DNA from: Phaeobacter italicus
GTDB lineage: Bacteria; Pseudomonadota; Alphaproteobacteria; Rhodobacterales; Rhodobacteraceae
Direction of reading: 5' to 3'
NCBI RefSeq assembly: GCF_001258055.1
Contig: NZ_CVRM01000031.1
Span: 1-64,000, forward strand
Length of the DNA stretch: 64,000 bases
Position numbers and translations under genes: made by a program. Each line of letters starts with the position of its first letter. The stretch's first letter is position 1. This document shows positions 17,545-27,167 of the stretch, in pieces. The notes under the pieces were generated by a model. That model worked only from the letters and a program-made list of their open reading frames with translations, was not told the origin of the DNA and made no database searches.

Positions 17545-19042
17545 CACAGCGGCCATGCCGCTCTTTACGGGTCCGGAATGGACATTTGAACTGTTGGAGG
17601 TGGCGCGGGATGCGATCGAAGAGATCGCATTGGGTGATCTTGGACTGGATGTGTACCCCAACCAGATTGAAATCATCTCGGCCGAGCAGATGCTGGATGC
17701 ATATTCCTGTGTCGGCCTGCCGCTGATGTATCAGCATTGGTCCTTCGGCAAGCATTTTGCCCGGGACGAGGCCCTGTATCGAACGGGTCGCCAGGGCTTG
17801 GCCTATGAAATCGTCATCAACTCCAACCCTTGCATCAGCTACAACATGGAAGAAAACACCATGGCGATGCAGACGCTGGTGATGGCGCATGCGGCCTTTG
17901 GTCATAACCACTTTTTCAAGAACAACTACCTGTTCCAGCAGTGGACCGATGCGGCAGGTATCCATGACTACTTGGCCTTCGCCAAGAACTACATCGCGGC
18001 CTGCGAAGAACGCTATGGGCTGACTGCGGTAGAAGAGGTGCTGGATGCCGCCCATGCGCTGCAGGCACAAGGGGTGTTTCGCTATGGCCGCCCCCCAAAA
18101 CCCACCATTGCCGAGCGTGAGGCGATGCAACGGGTGCGCGAGGGTCATCAAACAGGGATGAGCATTCTGGAATTATGGACAGATGCAACGCTTGGGCGGA
18201 ACCGCGAGGAAGATGCGGATTTCGATCCGGAAGCGAGCAGCAGGCGCAAACAGATGAACCTGCCGCAGGAAAATCTGCTCTACTTTTTGGAAAAACACAG
18301 CCCGGTTCTGGAGCCTTGGCAATGCGAGATCCTGCGCATCGTGCGGATGCTGGCGCAATATCTCTATCCGCAGAAACAGACCAAGGTGATGAACGAGGGC
18401 TGCGCAACCTTTGTGCACTACTACATCATCAACAAGCTGTTCGAGCAGGGCCGTCTGACCGAAGGCGCCTACATGGAGATGATGCACAGTCACACCAATG
18501 TTGTGCTGCAGCCCGAGTTCGACGACCCCCGGTATTCTGGCATAAACCCCTATGCCCTGGGTTTTGCCATGATGCAGGATATCCGGCGTATCTGCAAAAA
18601 CCCGACAGAAGAGGACCGCGAATGGTTCCCCGACTTTGCAGGTGACCCGGACTGGCGGCGTGTTCTGCGCGATGCCTGGGCCAATTATCGGGATGAGAGT
18701 TTCATTCAGCAATTCCTGTCACCGCATCTCATCCGCAAGTTCAAGCTGTTCACCCTGGCTGATGATGCAGAACAGTCGCATCTGATCGTCAGCCAGATCC
18801 ACAACAAAAGCGGCTATCGCGCTGTGCGGCGGGATTTGGCGCGATCATACGATCTGGCCTATTTAGAGCCTGATATTCAGGTCACGGATGCCGATTTGAA
18901 GGGCGACAGGGAGTTGAAGCTGACCCACACGGTGCGCGATGGCATCCATCTGGCAGAGGAGGACAAGGATGAGGTTCTCAAGCATCTGCGCAGGCTTTGG
19001 GGTTATGACGTCAGCCTGAATGCGGTCGATCAGGACAGCTAG
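17531..19042 (+). CDS. SpoVR family protein (YcgB-like)
   Basis: This 503-aa cytoplasmic protein belongs to the SpoVR/YcgB family, named for a Bacillus spore-cortex mutant but common in non-sporulating Proteobacteria next to prkA. Recognisable segments include LMYQHWSFGKHF, EIVINSNPCISYNMEEN and the His-rich AHAAFGHNHFFKNNYLF. The start ATG at 17531 lies inside the end of the DUF444 gene and follows AAGGGGG; an upstream in-frame extension is only the shifted frame of that gene. Its molecular role is unknown. It is the last gene of the triad and converges on the GntR regulator. Confidence 0.93.
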   Translation: MQAADTAAMPLFTGPEWTFELLEVARDAIEEIALGDLGLDVYPNQIEIISAEQMLDAYSCVGLPLMYQHWSFGKHFARDEALYRTGRQGLAYEIVINSNPCISYNMEENTMAMQTLVMAHAAFGHNHFFKNNYLFQQWTDAAGIHDYLAFAKNYIAACEERYGLTAVEEVLDAAHALQAQGVFRYGRPPKPTIAEREAMQRVREGHQTGMSILELWTDATLGRNREEDADFDPEASSRRKQMNLPQENLLYFLEKHSPVLEPWQCEILRIVRMLAQYLYPQKQTKVMNEGCATFVHYYIINKLFEQGRLTEGAYMEMMHSHTNVVLQPEFDDPRYSGINPYALGFAMMQDIRRICKNPTEEDREWFPDFAGDPDWRRVLRDAWANYRDESFIQQFLSPHLIRKFKLFTLADDAEQSHLIVSQIHNKSGYRAVRRDLARSYDLAYLEPDIQVTDADLKGDRELKLTHTVRDGIHLAEEDKDEVLKHLRRLWGYDVSLNAVDQDS

Positions 19043-19066
19043 ATTGCCCCGCATTGCCGGATGGGC

Positions 19067-19732
19067 TTAGGCGGGATCTGATCGCAGCTGCTGCTCGAGA
19101 GAGGCCTTGGCACCCAGGATGTGCTGGGCTGTCAACGTGGCAGCGCGGTCTGCGTCACCCTCCTGGCAGGCTTGCAGGATTGCGCGATGCTCCTGGTCTG
19201 TCCGGGACATCCCATCGCTCATCACAAGTTGAGCGCGTAGATATCGGTCGATCCGATCCATCGAGGCTTCGACGATTTCCACGTGATAGGGCAGGCCGCT
19301 GACGCTGTAGAGCGTGGCGTGAAAATCACGGTTGATGCGGCCCCAACGCATCGGATCGCGACAGCGCAGAAAGGCATCCAGATGCGCTTCGGCTGTTTGC
19401 AGAACCTCGGCGGTCATCTGAGGCACCGCTGCACGGACTATGTCGGCTTCCAGTTTCGCGCGCAGATCAAATATCTCTGCTGCGTCCTGCATCGACAGGG
19501 TGGCAACGACAGCGCCCTTGTAGCGCTGAACTGTGACAAGCCCCTGCTGTTCGAGGCGGGCGATGGCTTCGCGGACGGGATAGCGAGAGGTCTTAAAGGC
19601 CTTGGCAATGTCATCCTGGCGCAGCGGTGTGCCGTCTTTCAGCTCACCCTCGATGATCGCCTTGCGGAGCGCGCGAAAGATGATCGTCGCGGCTGTTTCC
19701 GTTTTGGAGATATCAACGGCCTGAAACTTCAA
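19067..19732 (-). CDS. GntR-family transcriptional regulator (FCD subfamily)
   Basis: This 221-aa regulator has an N-terminal winged helix (residues 13-80, with TSRYPVREAIARLEQQGLV as recognition region) and a C-terminal all-helical FCD ligand domain (about 88-215) whose conserved Asp/His metal-binding positions appear as DFHATLY and DQEHRAIL. The start is a TTG at 19732 supported by AAGGA eight bases upstream; no nearby ATG fits. It lies downstream of the formaldehyde dehydrogenase gene but behind that gene's terminator, so it is probably transcribed separately. Its effector and target genes cannot be read from the sequence. Confidence 0.85.
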   Translation of the reverse strand: MKFQAVDISKTETAATIIFRALRKAIIEGELKDGTPLRQDDIAKAFKTSRYPVREAIARLEQQGLVTVQRYKGAVVATLSMQDAAEIFDLRAKLEADIVRAAVPQMTAEVLQTAEAHLDAFLRCRDPMRWGRINRDFHATLYSVSGLPYHVEIVEASMDRIDRYLRAQLVMSDGMSRTDQEHRAILQACQEGDADRAATLTAQHILGAKASLEQQLRSDPA

Positions 19733-19814
19733 ACCCGGGTTCCTTTTCCACAGCAGGGCAATGGGCCCAGTATGCCGCTGTCATCAAGCTGCTGCCAGCG
19801 GGATGTAGCCTTTG

Positions 19815-19851
19815 TGAAAACAAAAACGCAGGCCGTTTGCGACCTGCGTTT
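19815..19851 (-). terminator. Rho-independent terminator of the formaldehyde dehydrogenase gene
   Basis: On the minus strand, a 9-bp stem AAACGCAGG / CCTGCGTTT with a 10-nt loop is followed by TTTTTGTTTT. It lies 23 bp after the dehydrogenase stop codon. Confidence 0.88.
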
Positions 19852-19874
19852 CTGTGTCAGCCATGAAGCGGAAA

Positions 19875-20990
19875 TCAGAATTCCACGACGGCGCGGATCG
19901 ACTTGCCTTCATGCATCAGCTCGAAACCCTCGTTGATCTGATCCAGGGACAACTTGTGGGTGATCATCGGGTCGATCTCGATTTTGCCATCCATGTACCA
20001 GTCCACGATCTTGGGCACATCTGTCCGGCCAGACGCGCCACCAAAGGCAGTACCGCGCCAGGAACGACCGGTCACCAGCTGGAACGGGCGGGTAGAGATT
20101 TCGGCACCTGCAGGCGCCACGCCGATGATGATGGATTCACCCCAGCCCTTGTGTGCCGCTTCCAGAGCGGTGCGCATGACATTGACGTTGCCGGTGGCAT
20201 CAAAGGTATAGTCTGCGCCACCGCCGGTCAGTTCGACCAGATGAGCAACCAGATCGCCCTCAACCTCTGCCGGGTTCACGAAGTCGGTCATGCCAAAGTG
20301 CTTGGCCATCTCGACCTTGCCGGGGTTGAGGTCAACACCGACGATCTGATCCGCACCTGCCAGACGCAGGCCCTGGATCACGTTCAGACCGATGCCACCC
20401 AGACCAAAGACGATCGCGCGGGAGCCAATCTCGACCTTTGCTGTGTTGATGACCGCGCCGATGCCGGTGGTCACGCCGCAACCGATGTAGCAGATCTTGT
20501 CAAAGGGCGCGTCCTTGCGCACCTTTGCCAGCGCGATTTCCGGCACCACGGTGTGGTTGGCAAAGGTGGAGCAGCCCATGTAGTGGTGGATGGGGGTGCC
20601 ATCCAGCATGGAGAACCGGGTGGAGCCGTCAGGCAGCAGGCCCTGACCCTGGGTGGAGCGGATTGCCTGGCAGAGGTTGGTTTTCGGGTTCAGGCAGTAT
20701 TCGCACTCGCGGCACTCAGGCGTGTAGAGTGGAATAACGTGATCGCCGACTTCAAGCGTGGTGACGCCTTCACCGACCTCGACAACCACACCTGCGCCCT
20801 CATGGCCCAGAATGGCAGGAAAGATGCCTTCGGGGTCATCCCCGGAACGGGTGAATTCGTCAGTATGGCACAGGCCGGTTGCCTTGATTTCAACCAGGAC
20901 TTCACCCTTCTTCGGGCCTTCCAGATTGACCTCCATCACCTCAAGCGGTTTCCCGGGGGCAACGGCCACAGCGGCACGGGTACGGATCAT
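19875..20990 (-). CDS. S-(hydroxymethyl)glutathione dehydrogenase / class III alcohol dehydrogenase
   Basis: This 371-aa zinc-dependent enzyme oxidises the glutathione adduct of formaldehyde (S-hydroxymethylglutathione) with NAD, and class III enzymes also reduce S-nitrosoglutathione. Visible features are the catalytic-zinc residues in GLCHTDEF and GHEGAG, the four structural-zinc Cys in [17 protein letters not shown], the third catalytic Cys in GCGVTTG, and the Rossmann motif FGLGGIGLN. Formaldehyde detoxification fits marine bacteria that demethylate DMSP, methylamines or aromatics. Known Rhodobacter homologues are called adhI or flhA. It is a single-gene unit with its own terminator, and shares a 286-bp upstream region with copA. 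Confidence 0.95.
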   Translation of the reverse strand: MIRTRAAVAVAPGKPLEVMEVNLEGPKKGEVLVEIKATGLCHTDEFTRSGDDPEGIFPAILGHEGAGVVVEVGEGVTTLEVGDHVIPLYTPECRECEYCLNPKTNLCQAIRSTQGQGLLPDGSTRFSMLDGTPIHHYMGCSTFANHTVVPEIALAKVRKDAPFDKICYIGCGVTTGIGAVINTAKVEIGSRAIVFGLGGIGLNVIQGLRLAGADQIVGVDLNPGKVEMAKHFGMTDFVNPAEVEGDLVAHLVELTGGGADYTFDATGNVNVMRTALEAAHKGWGESIIIGVAPAGAEISTRPFQLVTGRSWRGTAFGGASGRTDVPKIVDWYMDGKIEIDPMITHKLSLDQINEGFELMHEGKSIRAVVEF

Positions 20991-21203
20991 GGCGAAATTC
21001 CTTTGTTTGTCTGGGCGTCAGGCGCCAGTTGTATTTCCGCGGCATATTGGCAGACGGAGAGGGGGGCGTAAACCAACCTGCTGCGTGCTATCCCGAATTT
21101 ATCGATGTCGTCTGCTGTCGCCTTTTAGGAATGCGACAGCGGGTCTGTCGTTCCCGTCATTTTGCGTCGCAGCTGGCGGGGGACAAAAGAGGTGCGAAGG
21201 GTC

Positions 21204-21234
21204 TTGACCTTCCCCTGACTGGAACCTCCATATC
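21204..21234 (+). promoter_or_regulatory. CueR-type promoter/operator of copA-cueR
   Basis: A -35-like TTGACC (21204-21209) is separated by an unusually long 19-bp spacer from a weak -10 (21229-21234). The spacer carries a CTTCC...GGAAC dyad. Long spacers with this dyad are the mark of MerR-family copper promoters. The match to the usual CueR box is partial on the right arm. Confidence 0.65.
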
Positions 21235-21276
21235 CAGCACATCGATGAAAAACCGCCACCCGAAGGAAGGCGAAAG

Positions 21277-23799
21277 ATGCACGCAAAAAGCAACGAGACC
21301 GAACTGAGCCTCGAGGTCACTGGCCTCAATTGTGCAGGGTGCGCAGGCCGTGCAGAGCGCGCGCTGGCGGGTGTCGAGGGCGTAACAGAGGCCTCAGTCA
21401 ACCTTGCAAACAGTGCCGCTGTCGTAAGCGGTAAAGCAGATCTGGATGTCATGGCTTTGCGCGATGCGTTGGCGCAAGCAGGCTACCCTGCGGGAGAAGG
21501 GGAAGTTGATCTGGATATCGACCACCTGACCTGCGCCAGCTGCGTTGGTCGGGTCGAACGCGCGTTGTCTGCAGTTCCAGGTGTGGTGTCCGCCGAGGTC
21601 AACCTGGCGCAGGAGCAGGCCCATGTGCGGTATCTGAGCGGCGCAGTTCGAATTGAAGATCTGCTAAAGGCAAGCGACAGCGCAGGATACCCAGCGCATC
21701 GCCGGGGATCTGCCGAGGATGATACCGCTGCTCGGGAGGCCGAGAAGGCAGACGAGATCACGGCCTTGGGCCGACAGGTCTTGCTTGCGGCCGTCCTGAC
21801 GCTGCCGGTGTTTGTGATCGAGATGGGCGGGCACATGATTCCGGCGCTCCATCACTGGGTGGCGCGCACAATCGGCACCGGCAACAGCCATATCCTGCAG
21901 TTTGTTCTGACGACACTTGTTCTGTTTGGTCCTGGCATGCGGTTCTATCGTCTGGGGTTGCCAGCGTTGCTGCGTGGGGCGCCGGACATGAATGCGTTGG
22001 TCGCGCTGGGGACGGCGGCGGCCTATGGGTTCTCTGTTGTCTCTACATTTGCGCCGGGATTGCTCCCTGCAGGGACGGCGAATGTCTACTACGAGGCTGC
22101 CGCCGTTATCGTGACACTGATCTTGCTTGGCCGCTGGTTGGAGGCGCGTGCGAAGGGACGCACCGGTGCGGCAATCAAGGCGCTTGTCGGTCTGCAGCCA
22201 AAAGTGGCCTTGGTCGTGACCGGAACAAGTACCGAAGAGCGTGCGGTATCGGATCTGAAGGAAGGCGATCATCTGCGTGCCCGACCGGGAGAGCGCATCG
22301 CTGTGGATGGGGTCGTCCTGTCGGGGCAGTCTTTTGTTGACGAGAGCATGATCAGCGGCGAGCCGGTTCCGATTGAGAAATCCGAAGGTGCTGAGTTGAG
22401 TGCAGGCACGATCAACGGTTCGGCCGTGTTGGATTATCGTGCGACCCATGTTGGCGCAGATACTCTCTTGGCTCAGATCATCCGCATGGTGGAGCAGGCG
22501 CAGGGGGCGAAACTTCCGGTGCAGGCACTGGTGGATCGGATCACGCTTTGGTTTGTACCCGCAGTTATCGTGACTGCTTTGTTGACCTTTGCCGTCTGGC
22601 TGTTGGCTGGGCCCGCGCCTGCGTTGCCCTTTGCCATTGTGGCTGCTGTGTCCGTGCTGATTATTGCCTGCCCTTGCGCCATGGGTCTCGCGACGCCGAC
22701 GTCCATCATGGTGGGGATTGGCAGGGCAGCACAGATGGGGGTGCTGTTTCGCAAAGGGGATGCGCTGCAGCGCCTGCAGGAGGCACGGGTGGTCGCGTTG
22801 GACAAGACCGGCACCCTGACGGAGGGACGCCCATCCCTGACGCTGATGCGCTGCGTGGACGGAAGGGACCGGGCCGAGGTGTTGCCGCTGGTTGCCGCAG
22901 CCGAGGCACAGTCCGAACACCCCATTGCCCGCGCTATTGTCGCGGCGGTGGAAGGGGAACTGCCAGAGGCAGAGTCCGTAGAGGCTATCCCCGGTTTCGG
23001 ATTGCGGGCCAAGGTGGCCGGTCAGGACGTGTTGGTCGGTGCAAAGCGCCTGATGGAGCAGGAGGGGATCGATGTGTCGCCCTTCCTTGAGGAGGCCGAG
23101 ACGCTGGCTGGCAGGGGCGCAACAGTGCTTTTCGCAGCAATTGACGGGGCTTCTGCAGCGTTGATCGCGGTGACCGATCCGGTAAAGGCAGGCAGCCGTG
23201 CCGCTGTTGCCGCAATGCAGGCGCAGGGGCTGAAGGTGGCCATGTTGACCGGTGATGGCCAGGCCACGGCCAAGGCCATTGCCGCGGATCTGGGCATCGA
23301 CATCGTGGAGGCCAACTGCCTGCCAGCAGATAAGGTCCAGGCCATTCAGCGACTGCAGGGCGAACATGGTACACTGGCATTCGTCGGTGATGGCATCAAT
23401 GACGCGCCTGCGCTGGCGGCTGCGGATGTGGGCCTGGCGATCGGCACCGGTACAGATGTGGCGATAGAAGCCGCGGATGTTGTGTTGGTGTCTGGTGATT
23501 TGCGTGGCGTGGTAAATGCATTCACCGTCAGCCGCGCAACCCTGCGCAATATTCGCCAGAACCTTGGCTGGGCCTTTGGCTATAACATTCTTCTTGTGCC
23601 GGTCGCGGCGGGGGTGCTGGTCCCATTTGGTGGCCCACTTTTGTCTCCGGGCCTTGCGGCAGGGGCGATGGCTTTGTCGAGTGTCTTTGTGCTGAGCAAT
23701 GCGCTGCGCTTGCGACGGCTGAAATCGGGCATAAATGAACAAAAGTCAGACGGGGCGTTCACCGGCTCCGGCGAACTGGAACGAAAGGCGCGCGCATGA
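21277..23799 (+). CDS. copA: Copper-exporting P1B-type ATPase
   Basis: This 840-aa inner membrane Cu(I) exporter has two N-terminal metal-binding domains, with Cys pairs at 19/22 (GLNCAGC) and 86/89 (HLTCASC). Eight membrane helices follow, including the CPC motif at 465-467 in helix 6, then the phosphorylation motif DKTGT at 509 and SEHP at 546-549, the nucleotide-domain landmark of P1B pumps. It uses ATP to push Cu(I) into the periplasm. The ATG follows GGAAGG-type purines. It overlaps cueR by four bases, and the CueR-type promoter upstream implies copper induction of both genes. Confidence 0.96.
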   Translation: MHAKSNETELSLEVTGLNCAGCAGRAERALAGVEGVTEASVNLANSAAVVSGKADLDVMALRDALAQAGYPAGEGEVDLDIDHLTCASCVGRVERALSAVPGVVSAEVNLAQEQAHVRYLSGAVRIEDLLKASDSAGYPAHRRGSAEDDTAAREAEKADEITALGRQVLLAAVLTLPVFVIEMGGHMIPALHHWVARTIGTGNSHILQFVLTTLVLFGPGMRFYRLGLPALLRGAPDMNALVALGTAAAYGFSVVSTFAPGLLPAGTANVYYEAAAVIVTLILLGRWLEARAKGRTGAAIKALVGLQPKVALVVTGTSTEERAVSDLKEGDHLRARPGERIAVDGVVLSGQSFVDESMISGEPVPIEKSEGAELSAGTINGSAVLDYRATHVGADTLLAQIIRMVEQAQGAKLPVQALVDRITLWFVPAVIVTALLTFAVWLLAGPAPALPFAIVAAVSVLIIACPCAMGLATPTSIMVGIGRAAQMGVLFRKGDALQRLQEARVVALDKTGTLTEGRPSLTLMRCVDGRDRAEVLPLVAAAEAQSEHPIARAIVAAVEGELPEAESVEAIPGFGLRAKVAGQDVLVGAKRLMEQEGIDVSPFLEEAETLAGRGATVLFAAIDGASAALIAVTDPVKAGSRAAVAAMQAQGLKVAMLTGDGQATAKAIAADLGIDIVEANCLPADKVQAIQRLQGEHGTLAFVGDGINDAPALAAADVGLAIGTGTDVAIEAADVVLVSGDLRGVVNAFTVSRATLRNIRQNLGWAFGYNILLVPVAAGVLVPFGGPLLSPGLAAGAMALSSVFVLSNALRLRRLKSGINEQKSDGAFTGSGELERKARA

Positions 23800-24200
23800 A
23801 TATTGGAGACGTCGCAACCCGCTCGGGTCTGCCAGCCAAAACCATCCGCTACTACGAAGATATCGGCCTCATCAAACCGCGTCGGAGCGAGAATGGCTAT
23901 CGTCATTTCGCCGAGAGCGATCTGCACAAGCTGGCATTCCTGGGCCGGGCGCGGGCGCTGGGCTTTACCATCGAGGATTGTCGGACCCTGATGGCGCTTT
24001 ACGAGGATGAGAGCCGCGCAAGCGCAGACGTGAAACAACTGGCGCAGGAACACTTGGACAAGATCAGCGCCAAGATCGCAGATCTTCAGGCGATGCACGG
24101 CACCTTATCAGAGCTGGTCCAGTGCTGTGCGGGCGACAACAGGCCAGACTGCCCGATCCTGCGGGATCTGTCCCAACCAGCGGACGACGCACGCGACTGA
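23796..24200 (+). CDS. cueR: Copper-responsive MerR-family regulator CueR
   Basis: This 134-aa activator has a winged helix-turn-helix (residues 1-70, NIGDVATRSGLPAKTIRYYEDIG-like start), a long dimerisation helix and a C-terminal metal loop with Cys residues (CCAGDNRPDCPIL). The paired Cys are the usual Cu(I) ligands of CueR/HmrR. It begins on the ATGA that ends copA, so the two are co-translated. It probably activates the promoter at 21204-21234 when copper binds, a positive autoregulatory loop. Confidence 0.93.
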   Translation: MNIGDVATRSGLPAKTIRYYEDIGLIKPRRSENGYRHFAESDLHKLAFLGRARALGFTIEDCRTLMALYEDESRASADVKQLAQEHLDKISAKIADLQAMHGTLSELVQCCAGDNRPDCPILRDLSQPADDARD

Positions 24201-24243
24201 TCCTGCCGATCTGGCCGAACAGCGGTGAATTCAAGGCGCCTTG

Positions 24244-24274
24244 GAATGCGGAGAGTTAAACGCGCTCCGCATTC
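24244..24274. terminator. Inverted repeat downstream of cueR, possible terminator
   Basis: Perfect 10-bp arms GAATGCGGAG / CTCCGCATTC flank an 11-nt loop. It lies between convergent cueR and the BKACE gene. No T-tract follows on either strand, so it may be a 3'-end hairpin rather than a canonical intrinsic terminator. A second imperfect GC-rich hairpin occurs at about 24388-24416. The rest of 24201-24440 shows no gene. Confidence 0.45.
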
Positions 24275-24440
24275 ACACCATCTGGCAGGCTTTGGGAGGA
24301 GGAGATCCGCCGGATAGGCTACAGCAGCCGAGGGAGGAGCGGCTCATGCTGCGAATGCGTCGCGCGCCTCTGACAGATGGGGTACTGCCTGCCCCCTTGC
24401 AAGCGAGGGGGACAGGATGACGCAGCTTACCCCTGCAGTC

Positions 24441-25271
24441 TTATGCCGGGCGCAGTTGCAGGATCTCGCGGGCCTCGGCACAGGTGGCGACAGGGCGTTC
24501 GTATTTCTCACACAAGGCCACCGTGCGCTCGACCAGAGCGGCATTTGACGGAGCAAGCGTATTGCGATCTAGGCGCAGGTTGTCCTCCAACCCGGTCCTT
24601 GTGTGGCCGCCTGCGGCAATCGCCCATTCATTCACAAGGATCTGCCCAGGCCCGATGCCAGCCGCGCACCACTGCGCATCGGGTGCAAGGCGCTCCATCG
24701 TCTTGACGTAATAGTCGAACACATCCCGGTCTACGGGCATGGCGTTTTTCACGCCCATGACGAACTGCACATACAGCGGTTTTTGCAGCCGACCATCATT
24801 GGACATCGCAACGGCCTGATGGATATGGGAGAGGTCAAAGGCCTCGATTTCAGGTTTGACGTCATGGGTCTGCATTTCCGAAGCAAGCCAATCAACCAGA
24901 TCCGGTGGGTTCTCGTAGACGCGGGTGGGAAAGTTGTTGGATCCCACCGACAGCGATGCCATGTCCGGACGAAGAGAGAGCATCCCCCCACGTTCACGAC
25001 CTGCGCCGGACCTGCCGCCGGTGGAAAGCTGCACGATCATGCCGGGGCAGTGTTTTTGTATGCCTTCCATCAGCTGTTGAAAACGCTCCGGGTCGGAGGT
25101 GGGTGTTTCGTCCTCTTGGCGGACGTGGCAGTGCGCAATGCTGGCGCCAGCTTCAAATGCTGCGTGGGTGCTCTCGACCTGTTCTGCGATGCTGATGGGC
25201 ACGGCAGGGTTATGGGCCTTTCGCGGCACTGAGCCAGTGATGGCCACGCAGATGATACAGGGCTGTGTCAT
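24441..25271 (-). CDS. BKACE-family beta-keto acid cleavage enzyme (DUF849)
   Basis: This 276-aa TIM-barrel enzyme belongs to the family first described as 3-keto-5-aminohexanoate cleavage enzyme. Members condense a beta-keto acid with acetyl-CoA and release acetoacetate plus a new CoA ester. Zinc ligands are visible: His47 and His49 in AHCHVR and the acidic residue in GGHTRTGLED (Glu229). The family has many substrates. Placement directly after pcaG suggests 3-oxoadipate, which would give succinyl-CoA and acetoacetate, but that is inference. The ATG at 25271 has a strong TGAGGAG site; an upstream start overlapping pcaG is less likely. Last gene of the pca operon. Confidence 0.88.
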   Translation of the reverse strand: MTQPCIICVAITGSVPRKAHNPAVPISIAEQVESTHAAFEAGASIAHCHVRQEDETPTSDPERFQQLMEGIQKHCPGMIVQLSTGGRSGAGRERGGMLSLRPDMASLSVGSNNFPTRVYENPPDLVDWLASEMQTHDVKPEIEAFDLSHIHQAVAMSNDGRLQKPLYVQFVMGVKNAMPVDRDVFDYYVKTMERLAPDAQWCAAGIGPGQILVNEWAIAAGGHTRTGLEDNLRLDRNTLAPSNAALVERTVALCEKYERPVATCAEAREILQLRPA

Positions 25272-25281
25272 TGGTCGCTCC

Positions 25282-25961
25282 TCAGATGTCAAAGAACACG
25301 GTTTCGCCCGGCCCTTGCAGGTGAATGTCGAATTGATAAACCCGCGGGTTCTGGGCGCTCCCGGTCCCGGAAACGGGCTGGGCCAGCAGTGTCGCCCGGC
25401 GGTCAGTCTGTTCGATGAGGTTCAAAACCGGATCGGAGGCATTGGCGTCGGGTTCGTCTGCGAAATAAAGCCGCGTGTTCAGGCCGACGTTGATACCACG
25501 TGCAACGATCCACAGGTTGATATGTGGCGCCATTGATCGACCGTTCCGCCCGGCAACACCCCCTGGTTTGATTGTGTCAAAGGACCAGCTGCCGCTTTCG
25601 AAGTTGGAAATCACCCGGCCCCAGCCACGAAATCCGTTTTCTGTGCTCTCCGGCCCGCCGTCACCTGTGCCTGGGGTTTCAGGATGGGGGTAAAGACCCG
25701 CGGCATTGGCTTGCCAGACTTCAATCAGCACATCCCGGACCGGTGCACCGGTGCCATCAAACACTCGGCCCTCAACGCGGATCCGGTCGCCTGCTGCATT
25801 GGGCCCGGCGATATCCTGCCCCAGTTCGGTGTCGTAGATCTGAAATCCGGCATCCCCTGGCGCAAGGCCGATGTGGACGTAGGGGCCGGCCGTTTGCGAG
25901 GGCGTTTCCTTGAGCGGGGTCAGGGACTGCTGCAGGAAGTGCGGTCTATATGGCAGCGTCA

Positions 25962-25962
<1 letters not shown>
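25282..25962 (-). CDS. pcaG: Protocatechuate 3,4-dioxygenase alpha subunit
   Basis: This 226-aa subunit pairs with PcaH to open the protocatechuate ring between the two hydroxyl carbons, giving 3-carboxy-cis,cis-muconate. It has the intradiol dioxygenase beta-sandwich with SQTAGPYVHIGLAP near the N-terminus, EVWQANAAGLYPHP and APHINLWIVARGINVGL-like segments. The alpha chain lacks the full iron ligand set, as expected. The ATG at 25962 overlaps the pcaH stop by one base (TGATG) and has GGAGGG seven bases upstream; a TTG three bases earlier is not needed. Confidence 0.95.
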
Positions 25963-27081
<1,119 letters not shown>

Positions 27082-27096
27082 GGTAATCTCCTTTGA

Positions 27097-27133
27097 GTAT
27101 GACTTATTTCATACCATAAATGGTCTGTATAAT
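27097..27133. promoter_or_regulatory. pcaQ/pcaC intergenic operator and promoter region
   Basis: Two dyads lie side by side between divergent pcaC and pcaQ: GTATGA-N6-TCATAC (27097-27114, perfect 6-bp arms) and ACCAT-AA-ATGGT (27113-27124). They overlap the plus-strand -10-like TATAAT at 27128-27133. A dyad of this kind between a LysR gene and its target is the usual regulator-binding site. Confidence 0.6.
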
Positions 27134-27167
27134 CCCTCATTCTGGATGTAATTATATTGTTTTCGAT

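Noticed and set aside
21664-23742. A 692-aa open frame antisense to copA.
   Set aside because: CopA on the other strand shows all P-type ATPase motifs; the antisense translation is low-complexity His/Arg/Gln-rich.
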